Positions 9,991-18,387 of a stretch of 33,994 nucleotides of DNA are shown here, one piece after another. Numbering within the stretch: the stretch's first letter is position 1; each line of letters starts with the position of its first letter. Both the position numbers and the translations under genes were made by a program. The notes under the pieces are model-generated. The model was not told where the DNA came from. It saw only the letters and a program-made list of their open reading frames with translations, and searched no databases. The DNA is from a bacterium (lineage in GTDB: Bacteria; DRYD01). Location of the stretch: positions 1 through 33,994 of the forward strand of contig JAOABG010000008.1 in the NCBI GenBank assembly GCA_026418475.1. Reading direction: 5' to 3'.

Positions 9991-10088
9991 ATTTATGTTA
10001 ATTATTTTTCAAAGCATCAGACATTGCAATATTTGTAAAAAAAATGTAAAAATTCCCTCAAAAATAAAAAGGAGAAAATTATATTCTG

Positions 10089-10094
10089 TATAAT
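10089..10094 (+). promoter_or_regulatory. Probable -10 box (TATAAT) upstream of the fluoride riboswitch
   Basis: Perfect TATAAT about 11 nt before the aptamer's first G-tract; no convincing -35. Confidence 0.5.
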
Positions 10095-10104
10095 AGAAAA
10101 GGGA

Positions 10105-10157
10105 AGGGAATGGAGTCTCCCTTTAACCGCTGCTTCAGAGGCAGCTGATGACTCCTA
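10105..10157 (+). ncRNA. Fluoride riboswitch (crcB motif) aptamer
   Basis: AGGGAATGGAGTCTCCCTTTAACCGCTGCTTCAGAGGCAGCTGATGACTCCTA matches the crcB consensus. GGAGTC 10112-10117 pairs GACTCC 10150-10155; GCTGC 10129-10133 pairs GCAGC 10141-10145; pseudoknot AGGGA 10105-10109 pairs TCCCT 10118-10122; conserved CUGAUGNCUCCUA 3' end. Confidence 0.93.
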
Positions 10158-10173
10158 AAAACAAAAATAAAGG

Positions 10174-10186
10174 AGGGAGACTCCAT
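10174..10186 (+). promoter_or_regulatory. Expression platform: anti-aptamer strand overlapping the Shine-Dalgarno and start codon
   Basis: AGGGAGACTCCAT 10174-10186 is the exact reverse complement of ATGGAGTCTCCCT 10110-10122 inside the aptamer (13 bp) and includes part of the SD and the AT of the start codon. Confidence 0.75.
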
Positions 10187-11345
10187 GGAAACAGTATATT
10201 ATCAAATATCACTCCTGGTTCTGATAGCGTTAATATCCGTCTTAATAGCAATTGAATTTAAAATCCCATTATCATTATCAGAGATAATAACAGCATCTGC
10301 GGCAAGCTACATTATTGGCATATTTGGATTACAAGAGAATCTGAGTGAATTAATTTTAAAGGCAGAATGGTTAAAAGTCCTATCTTCTCTTGGAGCAATA
10401 TTTTTAACTTTTTTAGCAGGAACAGAAGTAAATATTGGCGTTATAAAGAATAAGAGTAAAGAGGTATTATCAGTTGGTTTGTTAGGTTTCTTAGCACCAT
10501 TTATAGGATGCTTTCTAGTGGCATTATTAATCTTAAAATGGAATATCAAAGCCAGTTTAATCACAGGAATAGCTCTATCAACAACTTCAGTAGCAGTAGT
10601 TTATACAGTAATGTATAATTATAATTTAAATCAGTCTGATTTTGGTAAAGGAATATTAGCATCATGTTTTATAAATGACTTAGTAACAGTACTAGCACTC
10701 AGCTTAATATTTTCTCCATTTAACTATAAAACTCTTATTTTTTTATTTTTATGTATTATTTCTTTTATTATTATTCCAAAAGTAAGTAAATTTCTGATAA
10801 ATAAATATTCAAATAAGGGATCAGCATTTAGGGTTAAATGGATAAAGTTCATACTAATAATTCTGGGAACAGTGGCATTATGGTCAGGAAACGAACCTAT
10901 ATTACCAGCATATATCATAGGAATTATCATATCAGACACAGTAACCAAAGACGAAAATTTTATGAAAAGATTAAGATCAATAACAATAGGAATATTAACA
11001 CCTTTTTACTTTATAAAAGCAGGTTTTCTTTTGTCAATAAAAGTTATTTTGTCATTTCCAAGTTTAGTAATAATCTTACTATTCTCAAAAGTTCTATCAA
11101 AAATAATTGGCTTATATCCAATTGTAAAAATTTTTATTAAGGATAAAAACAAAAGTTGGTATTATACAATGATGATGTCAACAGGTTTAACTTTTGGAAC
11201 CATTTCAGCTTTATATGGGTTAACACATAACATTATAAACTTAAATCAATACTCATTAATAGTAGTTGCTGTAATATTAAGTGCAATAATTCCAACTTTA
11301 ATAGCAAATAGTGTCTTTCTACCAAAGTTTCTCTTCAAAAAATAA
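10185..11345 (+). CDS. Cation/proton antiporter (CPA family), predicted fluoride-inducible
   Basis: Multi-TM protein: LGAIFLTFLAGTEVNIGVIKNKSKEV, TGIALSTTSVAVVYTVM, PAYIIGIIISDTV, TPFYFIKAGFLLS. Typical Na+/H+ exchanger-like; preceded by a crcB riboswitch. Confidence 0.85.
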   Translation: METVYYQISLLVLIALISVLIAIEFKIPLSLSEIITASAASYIIGIFGLQENLSELILKAEWLKVLSSLGAIFLTFLAGTEVNIGVIKNKSKEVLSVGLLGFLAPFIGCFLVALLILKWNIKASLITGIALSTTSVAVVYTVMYNYNLNQSDFGKGILASCFINDLVTVLALSLIFSPFNYKTLIFLFLCIISFIIIPKVSKFLINKYSNKGSAFRVKWIKFILIILGTVALWSGNEPILPAYIIGIIISDTVTKDENFMKRLRSITIGILTPFYFIKAGFLLSIKVILSFPSLVIILLFSKVLSKIIGLYPIVKIFIKDKNKSWYYTMMMSTGLTFGTISALYGLTHNIINLNQYSLIVVAVILSAIIPTLIANSVFLPKFLFKK

Positions 11346-11361
11346 AAGAATACTTGAAGAT

Positions 11362-12588
11362 TTAAACCAAGGTAGAAATAACATATTCAACATATTTATC
11401 ATAGTTTTCAACATTAAACAGTTGAATATATTTATCAAAAGGTATAATAGATTCCTTAGTTTCGCATATATAGTTACACACTTTGAACAAGGTCTCCAAA
11501 GTGGAAACATATTCATCTTTATCAATTTTAAAAATATTCAATAAAAAATTAATAAATATAAGTTCAAAGGTTTGATTACTATTTTTATGTTTAAAGTTGT
11601 TTATTATAAATTTGGGATCCTGTCTTTTATTCCAGTTATACAATATTTGTTTAGATTTTTTTATAATGTTATCACCAAATATAATATTAAATCCCCAATT
11701 ACTAAGATCTCTTGAAGTTTTGAGAATATAAGCAGATAGAAGTAAAAAGAGATAATAGCTTTTTTCACGAATTATGAAATCATATTCATTTTTTAATATT
11801 TCTGAATAGATAAAGTATGACAAATCAAATACTTTTACTATTTCTATGAGCTCTTCGGGATTTGATATTTTTATGTTATATATATCAAAGAAACCCATTT
11901 CAATCAGATCCTTTATTGCAAGATAGGATCTATAAAGATTAAATATCTTGGTTATTTCTTGCTTCATTCTGACAGGATTAGTACCAGAAATACAAAAAAA
12001 ATTTTCTTTTATAAAGATTTCCGTTTGAGGATCAAAAGTCAAACCAAACTCATTTTTTATTCTTATTCCTCTGATCATTCTTATTGGATCAATAATTAAG
12101 TTATCAAAATTAACCGTTTTTAATTTTTTATTCAATATATCATCTATACAATTGTTAAGATCAATCAATTTTTCTTTATAAATGTCAAAATACAAGGAAT
12201 TTATGGTGTAGTCTCTTCTAAAAAAATCTCTTTGTAAGTCAAACGTATAAGTGAAATCTATGTATATTTTTGTGTTTATAACTGCTCTATATACTAGGTT
12301 TTTATTATCAAGTTCAACTATTTTGTATTCACATTCTTTACAAAAACATTTTATACATTTTTTATAACACTCCGGATCATAACTTTTCAATAATAAAACA
12401 ATATCAATATCAATTTTTTCATTCTTTTTATTCAATACCACATCTCTTATTAATCCACCAACAACAAAAGGAACTATTTGTTTTTTAGTAAAAAAGTTCT
12501 TATCTAATAATTTGTTTATATTTATTTTTCGAAAAAATTTTATTATCTTTTCATTTAATTTCTCCAGATTATTACTATTTTTTTTCAT
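11362..12588 (-). CDS. CCA-adding enzyme / poly(A) polymerase family nucleotidyltransferase
   Basis: FVVGGLIRDVVLNKKNEKIDIDIVLL, RRDYTINSLYFDI, DPIRMIRGIRIKNEFGLTFDPQT; class II nucleotidyltransferase head. Confidence 0.87.
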   Translation of the reverse strand: MKKNSNNLEKLNEKIIKFFRKININKLLDKNFFTKKQIVPFVVGGLIRDVVLNKKNEKIDIDIVLLLKSYDPECYKKCIKCFCKECEYKIVELDNKNLVYRAVINTKIYIDFTYTFDLQRDFFRRDYTINSLYFDIYKEKLIDLNNCIDDILNKKLKTVNFDNLIIDPIRMIRGIRIKNEFGLTFDPQTEIFIKENFFCISGTNPVRMKQEITKIFNLYRSYLAIKDLIEMGFFDIYNIKISNPEELIEIVKVFDLSYFIYSEILKNEYDFIIREKSYYLFLLLSAYILKTSRDLSNWGFNIIFGDNIIKKSKQILYNWNKRQDPKFIINNFKHKNSNQTFELIFINFLLNIFKIDKDEYVSTLETLFKVCNYICETKESIIPFDKYIQLFNVENYDKYVEYVISTLV

Positions 12589-12913
12589 TTTTAATAATAG
12601 TTTTTATATCAGCAATGGATTGATTAATACTCTGGATCAAATTTTCAACTTTCAAACCTTTATAGTTTGGTCTGAAATTTTTCAATTCCAAGTAGGAACT
12701 TTCTAAAAGTTTGAGAGCCTCATCAATTTCCTGTTTATTAATCAAATAAGTGGCATATATAACATTTTTTATATTTTTAATAAATCTTTTCTCTTCTGGA
12801 TCAGATAACATATTTTCCATTTCATCTGATATTTTTATTGCAAACTCAAAATTCTCGGAAGAAAATATATCTATTATTTGCTTAAGTTTTTTTATAAATT
12901 CTTGATCATCCAT
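12575..12913 (-). CDS. Small helical (TPR-like) hypothetical protein
   Basis: 112-aa ORF overlapping the start of the nucleotidyltransferase gene; helical repeat-like KFAIKISDEMENML...QEIDEALKLLESSYLEL. Confidence 0.6.
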   Translation of the reverse strand: MDDQEFIKKLKQIIDIFSSENFEFAIKISDEMENMLSDPEEKRFIKNIKNVIYATYLINKQEIDEALKLLESSYLELKNFRPNYKGLKVENLIQSINQSIADIKTIIKNEKK

Positions 12914-13041
12914 TCTACTTTATTATTTTTATTTTTATATATGAATTTCCTTTGAAAATCAATTGACTTATAAAAAAGGGAAAATCCAAATATTGTCAAA
13001 TTAATCTAAGTAGGTAAAAATAATAACAGGAGGTTAAATAA

Positions 13042-13662
13042 ATGTCCGCATCTACCATTTCTGTTAAGTTAAAAGACAAACCAAGGAAAGTAATCCCCAA
13101 TTATGAACCAAAAGTTAATGAAGAAAAACAAGAAAAATTAAACCTGGCAAGGGATATAATAAACAACTCAAAATTAATAGTCTTTACTTTGTATCAAAAA
13201 CCAAATGTCAGTATTAAAGCATGGGAATTTGTCAAATACAATTCTGGTATAGAGGAAATAGGTGGAGATATAAAAGTAATAAAAAATTCATTTTTAAAGA
13301 TAGCACTTGAAGAAAAAAACTATAATGAACTGGTTCCCAAAATAAGAGGAGCAGTTGTTGTAAATTACACAAAAAATGATCCCATAAACTTGGCTAAGAA
13401 ACTTGATGAAATAATTTCAACCCTAAGGAAAGAAAAAAATATAAAAGAGGATATACCGGAGATACTTTTCGGTATCCTAGAAGGCAAAGTGATCAGTGCT
13501 CAAGATGTAAATCAGTTGTCCAAAATACCCTCAAAAGAAGTACTACTTGCTCAATTAGCAGGGACATTAAAAGCACCAATATCAAAGTTAGCAAGTACAC
13601 TCAACACCATTATATTAAAATTATTATGGGCTTTACAAGCAGTGAAAGAAAAGAAAGGATAA
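13042..13662 (+). CDS. rplJ: 50S ribosomal protein L10
   Basis: KLIVFTLYQKPNVSIKAWEFVKYNSG...KVIKNSFLKIALEE, LAGTLKAPISKLASTLNTIILKLLWALQAVKEKK; directly upstream of rplL; SD CAGGAGG. Confidence 0.9.
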   Translation: MSASTISVKLKDKPRKVIPNYEPKVNEEKQEKLNLARDIINNSKLIVFTLYQKPNVSIKAWEFVKYNSGIEEIGGDIKVIKNSFLKIALEEKNYNELVPKIRGAVVVNYTKNDPINLAKKLDEIISTLRKEKNIKEDIPEILFGILEGKVISAQDVNQLSKIPSKEVLLAQLAGTLKAPISKLASTLNTIILKLLWALQAVKEKKG

Positions 13663-13697
13663 CCGCGTTCAAGAGCGCGGTATAAAAGTACTCTGAA
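13662..13697 (+). ncRNA. Candidate intercistronic H-type pseudoknot, instance 2 (rplJ to rplL)
   Basis: Stem 1 ACCGCG 13662-13667 with CGCGGT 13676-13681. The loop TTCAAGAG 13668-13675 pairs with CTCTGAA 13691-13697 (one bulged A). Linker ATAAAAGTA. Starts on the last base of the rplJ TAA. Confidence 0.62.
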
Positions 13698-13735
13698 CAA
13701 GCCAAAAGCTTGCCAAAAGCAAGTGAAAAGTGCTT
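13698..13735 (+). promoter_or_regulatory. Chain of mutually exclusive hairpins upstream of rplL
   Basis: CAAGC 13698-13702/GCTTG 13708-13712; GCTTGC 13708-13713/GCAAGT 13719-13724; AAGCA 13717-13721/TGCTT 13731-13735, with CAAAA loops in the first two. Confidence 0.5.
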
Positions 13736-13752
13736 GTAAAGGAAGGAAAAAC

Positions 13753-14139
13753 ATGGTAACCAAAGAACAAATAGTAGAAGCAATAGGTCAAATGAGTGTT
13801 TTAGAATTAGTAGATTTAATAAAAGCCATAGAGGACAAATTTGGCGTACAAGCAAGTGCTCCAGTGGCTTTTGCAGCAGCAGTACCAGGAGCCGCAGCTG
13901 CACCAGCTGAAGAAAAAGAAGAAAAAACCTCTTTTGATGTAATAGTTGTTGGATACCCAGAAAATGCTAAATTGAACGTTTTAAAAGTAGTAAGAGAAAT
14001 AACTAATATGCAATTAAAAGAAGCAAAAGACTTCGTTGAAAGTTTACCAAAACCAATAAAAGAAGGAGTTACAAAAGAGGAAGCTGAACAAACTAAGAAA
14101 AAATTAGAAGAAGTCGGTGCTAAAGTGGAAATAAAATAA
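13753..14139 (+). CDS. rplL: 50S ribosomal protein L7/L12
   Basis: [32 protein letters not shown]...[71 protein letters not shown]; start reassigned from the ORF track, SD GGAAGG. Confidence 0.97.
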   Translation: MVTKEQIVEAIGQMSVLELVDLIKAIEDKFGVQASAPVAFAAAVPGAAAAPAEEKEEKTSFDVIVVGYPENAKLNVLKVVREITNMQLKEAKDFVESLPKPIKEGVTKEEAEQTKKKLEEVGAKVEIK

Positions 14140-14162
14140 AAATTTTTATTAATAAAAATTTT
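14139..14162 (+). terminator. 24-nt perfect A/T-only palindrome after rplL
   Basis: AAAATTTTTATTAATAAAAATTTT is its own reverse complement and begins at the rplL stop codon. Confidence 0.4.
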
Positions 14163-14283
14163 ACAAAAATTTAATCATTTTTTAAAGCTAGTTAGGAGGA
14201 GTTCTGTTACTGTTTCTTTTAAATTTAATATAGGGATTACCTATTCCAAAGATAGTTAATATAAAAAGAGGGAGAGAAAGTAA

Positions 14284-15753
14284 ATGCAAAGCTTTGAACA
14301 AAAAGATCCAAGAGGAGAAAAGTTATTTAAAAAGCCAGAATATATAAAACCACCACCATCAGATAAACAAAAATTATCATCAATTACTAAAAAAATAGAA
14401 AGTATCACAGAAATAGTTGACTTAGAAAGGGAAAGCTTAATAAAAACAATAGAAAAGCTTAAAAATAAAGCAAACATAGTAGAGTTAATCCTTAATCATG
14501 GAAGTTTAACAGGTAAAATGATATTAAAAAATGGAATAATAATAGATGTTTCATTAGACGAATATGCAGAAATAGAAGCAATAATATATTTAATTCAAAT
14601 AACGGAGGAAGATCTACTAAGCTATTTACCAATGTTTTTAAAGAAAAAACTAGAGGATGAAAACCTTCTTGATACACTTGAATCAATGATAAAGTACAGG
14701 CCACAAGATATAAGATTTGAAATTGAAATGGAAGAAGCACTTGATAAAACAGAGGAAAAAAAAATTGATAATCTTTCTCAACAAAAAGAATCTTCAGTAT
14801 CACTTGATGACTTAGATAAAGAAATTGAAGCATTACTTTTAGAAATAGATAAGAAAGAAGATACTCCCACTAAAAAAGAACAAAAAATTAATCAAATGAT
14901 AGAAGAAACAGTTATGCACGAAATCCCAGAAAACCAAGAAACAGAAACGATACCTATTGAAAAAATAGATCAAGAAAATGAAATAGTAGAATTACAAAAT
15001 GTATATAACGAAGAACAAAATCTTTTAGAAATAGTTGAAGAAAAAAATGAATATCAATATTTAGAAGAAAAACAGCATTTAGATGAATATCAACATTTAG
15101 ACGAACAGATAATAGAAATAATAGAAAAACAAGAAAATGAAATAGAAACAGCAGAAGATATAACAAACTCAATATTCGTTGAAGAAAAAATTGAAGAAAC
15201 GTTTGACCAAACAACAGAACAAATAGAATCAATGATAAAAGATAAACATACAAGCAAAAACATAGAAGAAGGTGAAATAAGAGAAATCAAAAAAGAAGAA
15301 GAATATAAAAAAGAAGAAAACATAACTACTATAAGAAATATAGAGCAAGAAAGTAAAAAAGTATTTCCAACAAGAGAAGAAAAAAGAACAACAATCAAAA
15401 CCAAGGAGGAAAGTAAAATAATGGTTATAGATAATATAGTTAGTAAATTATCCCAAATCCCTCCATTAGAAGAATTTCATATCATAAACACAGAAACAGA
15501 AGAATTAGAATACTGTTCTAATGAATCATTGGATGATTTTTCTATATCAACAATAGTTGCAGTATATAAAGATCTATCAATGTTCTCTGGATTTTCTTCA
15601 GAAAGAATAAATAATATGGTTGTAGATACAGACAATTCTTACTATGTTATTACAAATATAGATGATACAAGAATATTACTAAGCAAGTGTTCTAAAAAAG
15701 CCAATCCTTCTTTAATATCATCACTAATTAGTAAAGCCATTAAAGGTAAATGA
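14284..15753 (+). CDS. Acidic coiled-coil/low-complexity protein with N-terminal DUF4388-like and C-terminal Roadblock/LC7-like segments
   Basis: N-terminal globular segment (HGSLTGKMILKNGIIIDVSLDEYAEIEAIIYLIQITEEDLLSYLP), long Glu/Lys/Gln linker, C-terminal VSKLSQIPPLEEFHIINTETEELEYCSNE...NSYYVITNIDDTRILLSKCSKKANPSLISSLISKAI. Confidence 0.6.
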   Translation: MQSFEQKDPRGEKLFKKPEYIKPPPSDKQKLSSITKKIESITEIVDLERESLIKTIEKLKNKANIVELILNHGSLTGKMILKNGIIIDVSLDEYAEIEAIIYLIQITEEDLLSYLPMFLKKKLEDENLLDTLESMIKYRPQDIRFEIEMEEALDKTEEKKIDNLSQQKESSVSLDDLDKEIEALLLEIDKKEDTPTKKEQKINQMIEETVMHEIPENQETETIPIEKIDQENEIVELQNVYNEEQNLLEIVEEKNEYQYLEEKQHLDEYQHLDEQIIEIIEKQENEIETAEDITNSIFVEEKIEETFDQTTEQIESMIKDKHTSKNIEEGEIREIKKEEEYKKEENITTIRNIEQESKKVFPTREEKRTTIKTKEESKIMVIDNIVSKLSQIPPLEEFHIINTETEELEYCSNESLDDFSISTIVAVYKDLSMFSGFSSERINNMVVDTDNSYYVITNIDDTRILLSKCSKKANPSLISSLISKAIKGK

Positions 15754-16268
15754 TTGACTTACTTGTCATTATTTCCCTCGTTTCCTTGTTTAAAATAGGT
15801 TATGAAAGGGGGATAATTGCAGAATTAACAGATATTATTGGATTAATAATAGCTATAATAGCCTCGTTTAATCTGACTGAGCCATTCGGAAATTTAATAA
15901 GTGCCATTCTAAAAACTCCAAATAAAGTGTTAATAACTTTTACAGCAGGAATAATAGTATTTTTTTGCACATTTTTTATAATACTTGCAATAGGATACGG
16001 TTTAGAATTGTATTCAAAACGCAGTGAAACATTGGATAAAACTAACAAATTAGTTGGAGGAATATTAGCAACCATAAAAACCATCATTTTTTGGTGGGCA
16101 ATATTCTTGATAATTACAATATTCCCATCAAAAGGGCACTTCAAACAATATATTACAGATTCCTATTCATATAATGTTATATCAAACATCAATCCTTATA
16201 TGATCAGCTTTTTTCAGTATGTTTTTCCTGAAAATATAAACAAACAAATAAGAAAAATAATAAAATAA
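15750..16268 (+). CDS. CvpA family membrane protein
   Basis: IDLLVIISLVSLFKIGYERGIIAELTDIIGLIIAIIASFNLTEPFGNLI...GGILATIKTIIFWWAIFLII; ATGA overlap with the preceding gene. Confidence 0.8.
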   Translation: MIDLLVIISLVSLFKIGYERGIIAELTDIIGLIIAIIASFNLTEPFGNLISAILKTPNKVLITFTAGIIVFFCTFFIILAIGYGLELYSKRSETLDKTNKLVGGILATIKTIIFWWAIFLIITIFPSKGHFKQYITDSYSYNVISNINPYMISFFQYVFPENINKQIRKIIK

Positions 16269-16283
16269 CTACGAGGTAAAGTC

Positions 16284-17591
16284 ATGAATACAAATGAAAT
16301 ATTCCATACAAACACAGAAAACATAAGAAAAAATGGTAAAGAATTAGAAAATAAATTAATAAATATTAAAGGCTGGGTATGGAACAAAAGAAGCAGTGGA
16401 AAAATAAGGTTTCTAATACTAAGAGATGGAAAAGGTTTTATTCAATGTGTAATAGATAATCCAGAACTATTCAACATTTTTGATGAATGTACTCAGGAAA
16501 GTACATGTGAAATTGAGGGTATACTCAAAGAAGACAAAAGATCTCCATTGGGTTTTGAAATTTTAACAAAAACAATAAGACTCTTACATAAAACTATAGA
16601 CTACCCGATAACACCTAAAGAACATGGGAATGATTTCCTGTTAGATCACAGACATCTCTGGATAAGAAGCAGAAAACAATTTGCAATACTCAGGATAAGG
16701 CACAGTATAAAACATTACATAAGAGAATATTTAAATCAAGAGGGATTCATAGAGTTTGACAGTCCAATATTTACTCCTTCAGCTTGTGAAGGAACCACAA
16801 CTCTATTTGAAGTAGATTACTTCGGCGAAAAAATGTATCTATCCCAAAGTGGGCAATTGTACCAGGAAGCAGGAGCATTGTCCTTTAATAAAGTTTATTG
16901 TTTTGGTCCAACATTCAGGGCAGAAAAGAGTAAAACAAGAAGGCATTTGATAGAATTTTGGATGGTAGAACCAGAAATGGCTTTTGCTACATTAGAAGAT
17001 ATAATAGATATATCACAAAAAATGATATCTTATGTTATTCAAAAAGTCTTGGAAAATAACATCTATGAACTCATTTTATTAGAAAGAAATGTTGAAGATT
17101 TAAGAAAAATAGTTCCACCATTTTATAGAATAACCTATTCAGAAGCTGTAGATATAATCAAACGAAAAGGTATTAATTTCCATTTTGGAGATGATTTTGG
17201 GGCTCCAGAGGAAACTGCAATATCTGAAAACTTTGATAAACCTGTAATTATTACACATTATCCCAAAAATATCAAACCGTTTTATATGAAAATAGATCCG
17301 CAAAATCCAGGATTTGTTCTAAATATGGATATAATAGCACCGGAAGGGTACGGTGAGATAGTTGGAGGAAGCCAAAGAGAAGATGACTATCAAACCCTAT
17401 TAAATAGAATGCAAGAAGAAAACATACCAATAGAAGATTACCAATGGTATCTTGATTTGAGAAAATATGGCAGTGTACCTCATAGTGGTTTTGGGTTAGG
17501 AATAGAAAGATTCGTAGCTTGGATATGTAAATTAGAACACGTTAGAGAGACCATACCATTTCCACGAATGCTCTACAGATACAAGCCATAA
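16284..17591 (+). CDS. asnS: Asparaginyl-tRNA synthetase
   Basis: IKGWVWNKRSSGKIRFLILRDGKGFIQCV, class II motif 2 FGPTFRAEKSKTRRHLIEFWMVEPEMAF, motif 3 GFGLGIERFVAWICKLEHVRETIPFPR. Confidence 0.93.
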   Translation: MNTNEIFHTNTENIRKNGKELENKLINIKGWVWNKRSSGKIRFLILRDGKGFIQCVIDNPELFNIFDECTQESTCEIEGILKEDKRSPLGFEILTKTIRLLHKTIDYPITPKEHGNDFLLDHRHLWIRSRKQFAILRIRHSIKHYIREYLNQEGFIEFDSPIFTPSACEGTTTLFEVDYFGEKMYLSQSGQLYQEAGALSFNKVYCFGPTFRAEKSKTRRHLIEFWMVEPEMAFATLEDIIDISQKMISYVIQKVLENNIYELILLERNVEDLRKIVPPFYRITYSEAVDIIKRKGINFHFGDDFGAPEETAISENFDKPVIITHYPKNIKPFYMKIDPQNPGFVLNMDIIAPEGYGEIVGGSQREDDYQTLLNRMQEENIPIEDYQWYLDLRKYGSVPHSGFGLGIERFVAWICKLEHVRETIPFPRMLYRYKP

Positions 17592-17622
17592 CCTAACAAT
17601 TTAGATAAATTAAATATTTAGA

Positions 17623-17628
17623 TATAAT
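17623..17628 (+). promoter_or_regulatory. Possible -10 box (TATAAT) upstream of the sigma factor gene
   Basis: TATAAT in a roughly 60-nt intergenic region; TTTAGATA occurs twice in the same region. Confidence 0.35.
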
Positions 17629-17654
17629 TGAATTTATTGAAATTTTAACACATA

Positions 17655-18380
17655 ATGAACAAAGAAGAAATAAATTTGCTACTAAAAAAATACTATATAA
17701 CTAGAGAAAAGGCATACAGAAACAAAGTAGTGGAAATAATGCTACCATATGTAAAATATTTGGCCTATAAAAATTCCAATATAAGTGAAATAGATGATTC
17801 AATACAAAATGGAGTAATAGGATTAATCAAAGCAATAGAAAACTTCGATTTTAAAAAATCAGATAATTTTATTAGTTTTGCATCACTTTACATTACAGGC
17901 GAAATAAAAAAATACTATAGGGATTTTCATAACCTAGTAAGGCCACCTCGGGAGATCTATGAAAATCAATCTGTGATAAATCAGAAAATAAGAGAATTGA
18001 CACAGAAACTCAAGCGTCCACCTACATTGAAAGAACTAGAAGAATATACACAAATAAACAAAGAGAAGTTAATAGAACACATGGAATTTTCCAAACAAAA
18101 ACAATTCTCGTTAGAAAACAGTACCTTAGGAAACGAAAAAAAAATAAGCGAAATAATATCAGATAAAAAAAATGTAATTGAGGAAGTTGATAGAAAAATG
18201 TCACTTCAAGAGGCAATATCAAAATTGGATCCACTTGAAAAAACCGTAATAACACTAAAATTCTTTGAAGGATTAACTCAAGAAGAAATAGCCAAAAAAC
18301 TAAATACTATACAGGTAAATGTATCAAGGATTCAATCAAAAGCCCTAAAAAAACTTAAAGAAACCATCATATCAAACTAA
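17655..18380 (+). CDS. RNA polymerase sigma factor, sigma-70 family (FliA/SigB/SigF-like)
   Basis: Region 2 VVEIMLPYVKYLAYKN...GVIGLIKAIENFDF...FISFASLYITGEIKKYYRD, region 3 RPPTLKELEEYTQI, region 4 LEKTVITLKFFEGLTQEEIAKKLNTIQVNVSRIQSKALKKLKE. Confidence 0.92.
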   Translation: MNKEEINLLLKKYYITREKAYRNKVVEIMLPYVKYLAYKNSNISEIDDSIQNGVIGLIKAIENFDFKKSDNFISFASLYITGEIKKYYRDFHNLVRPPREIYENQSVINQKIRELTQKLKRPPTLKELEEYTQINKEKLIEHMEFSKQKQFSLENSTLGNEKKISEIISDKKNVIEEVDRKMSLQEAISKLDPLEKTVITLKFFEGLTQEEIAKKLNTIQVNVSRIQSKALKKLKETIISN

Positions 18381-18387
18381 ATAACAA

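Noticed and set aside
12952-12998. TTGAC...GTCAA inverted repeat and -35-like TTGACT upstream of rplJ
   Set aside because: No -10 box at a proper distance and the half-sites are short; too weak to call.
14194-14230. AGGAGGAG with a possible leader peptide upstream of the 14284 gene
   Set aside because: Strong SD-like sequence, but no ATG/GTG/TTG at suitable spacing and only a few codons before a stop.
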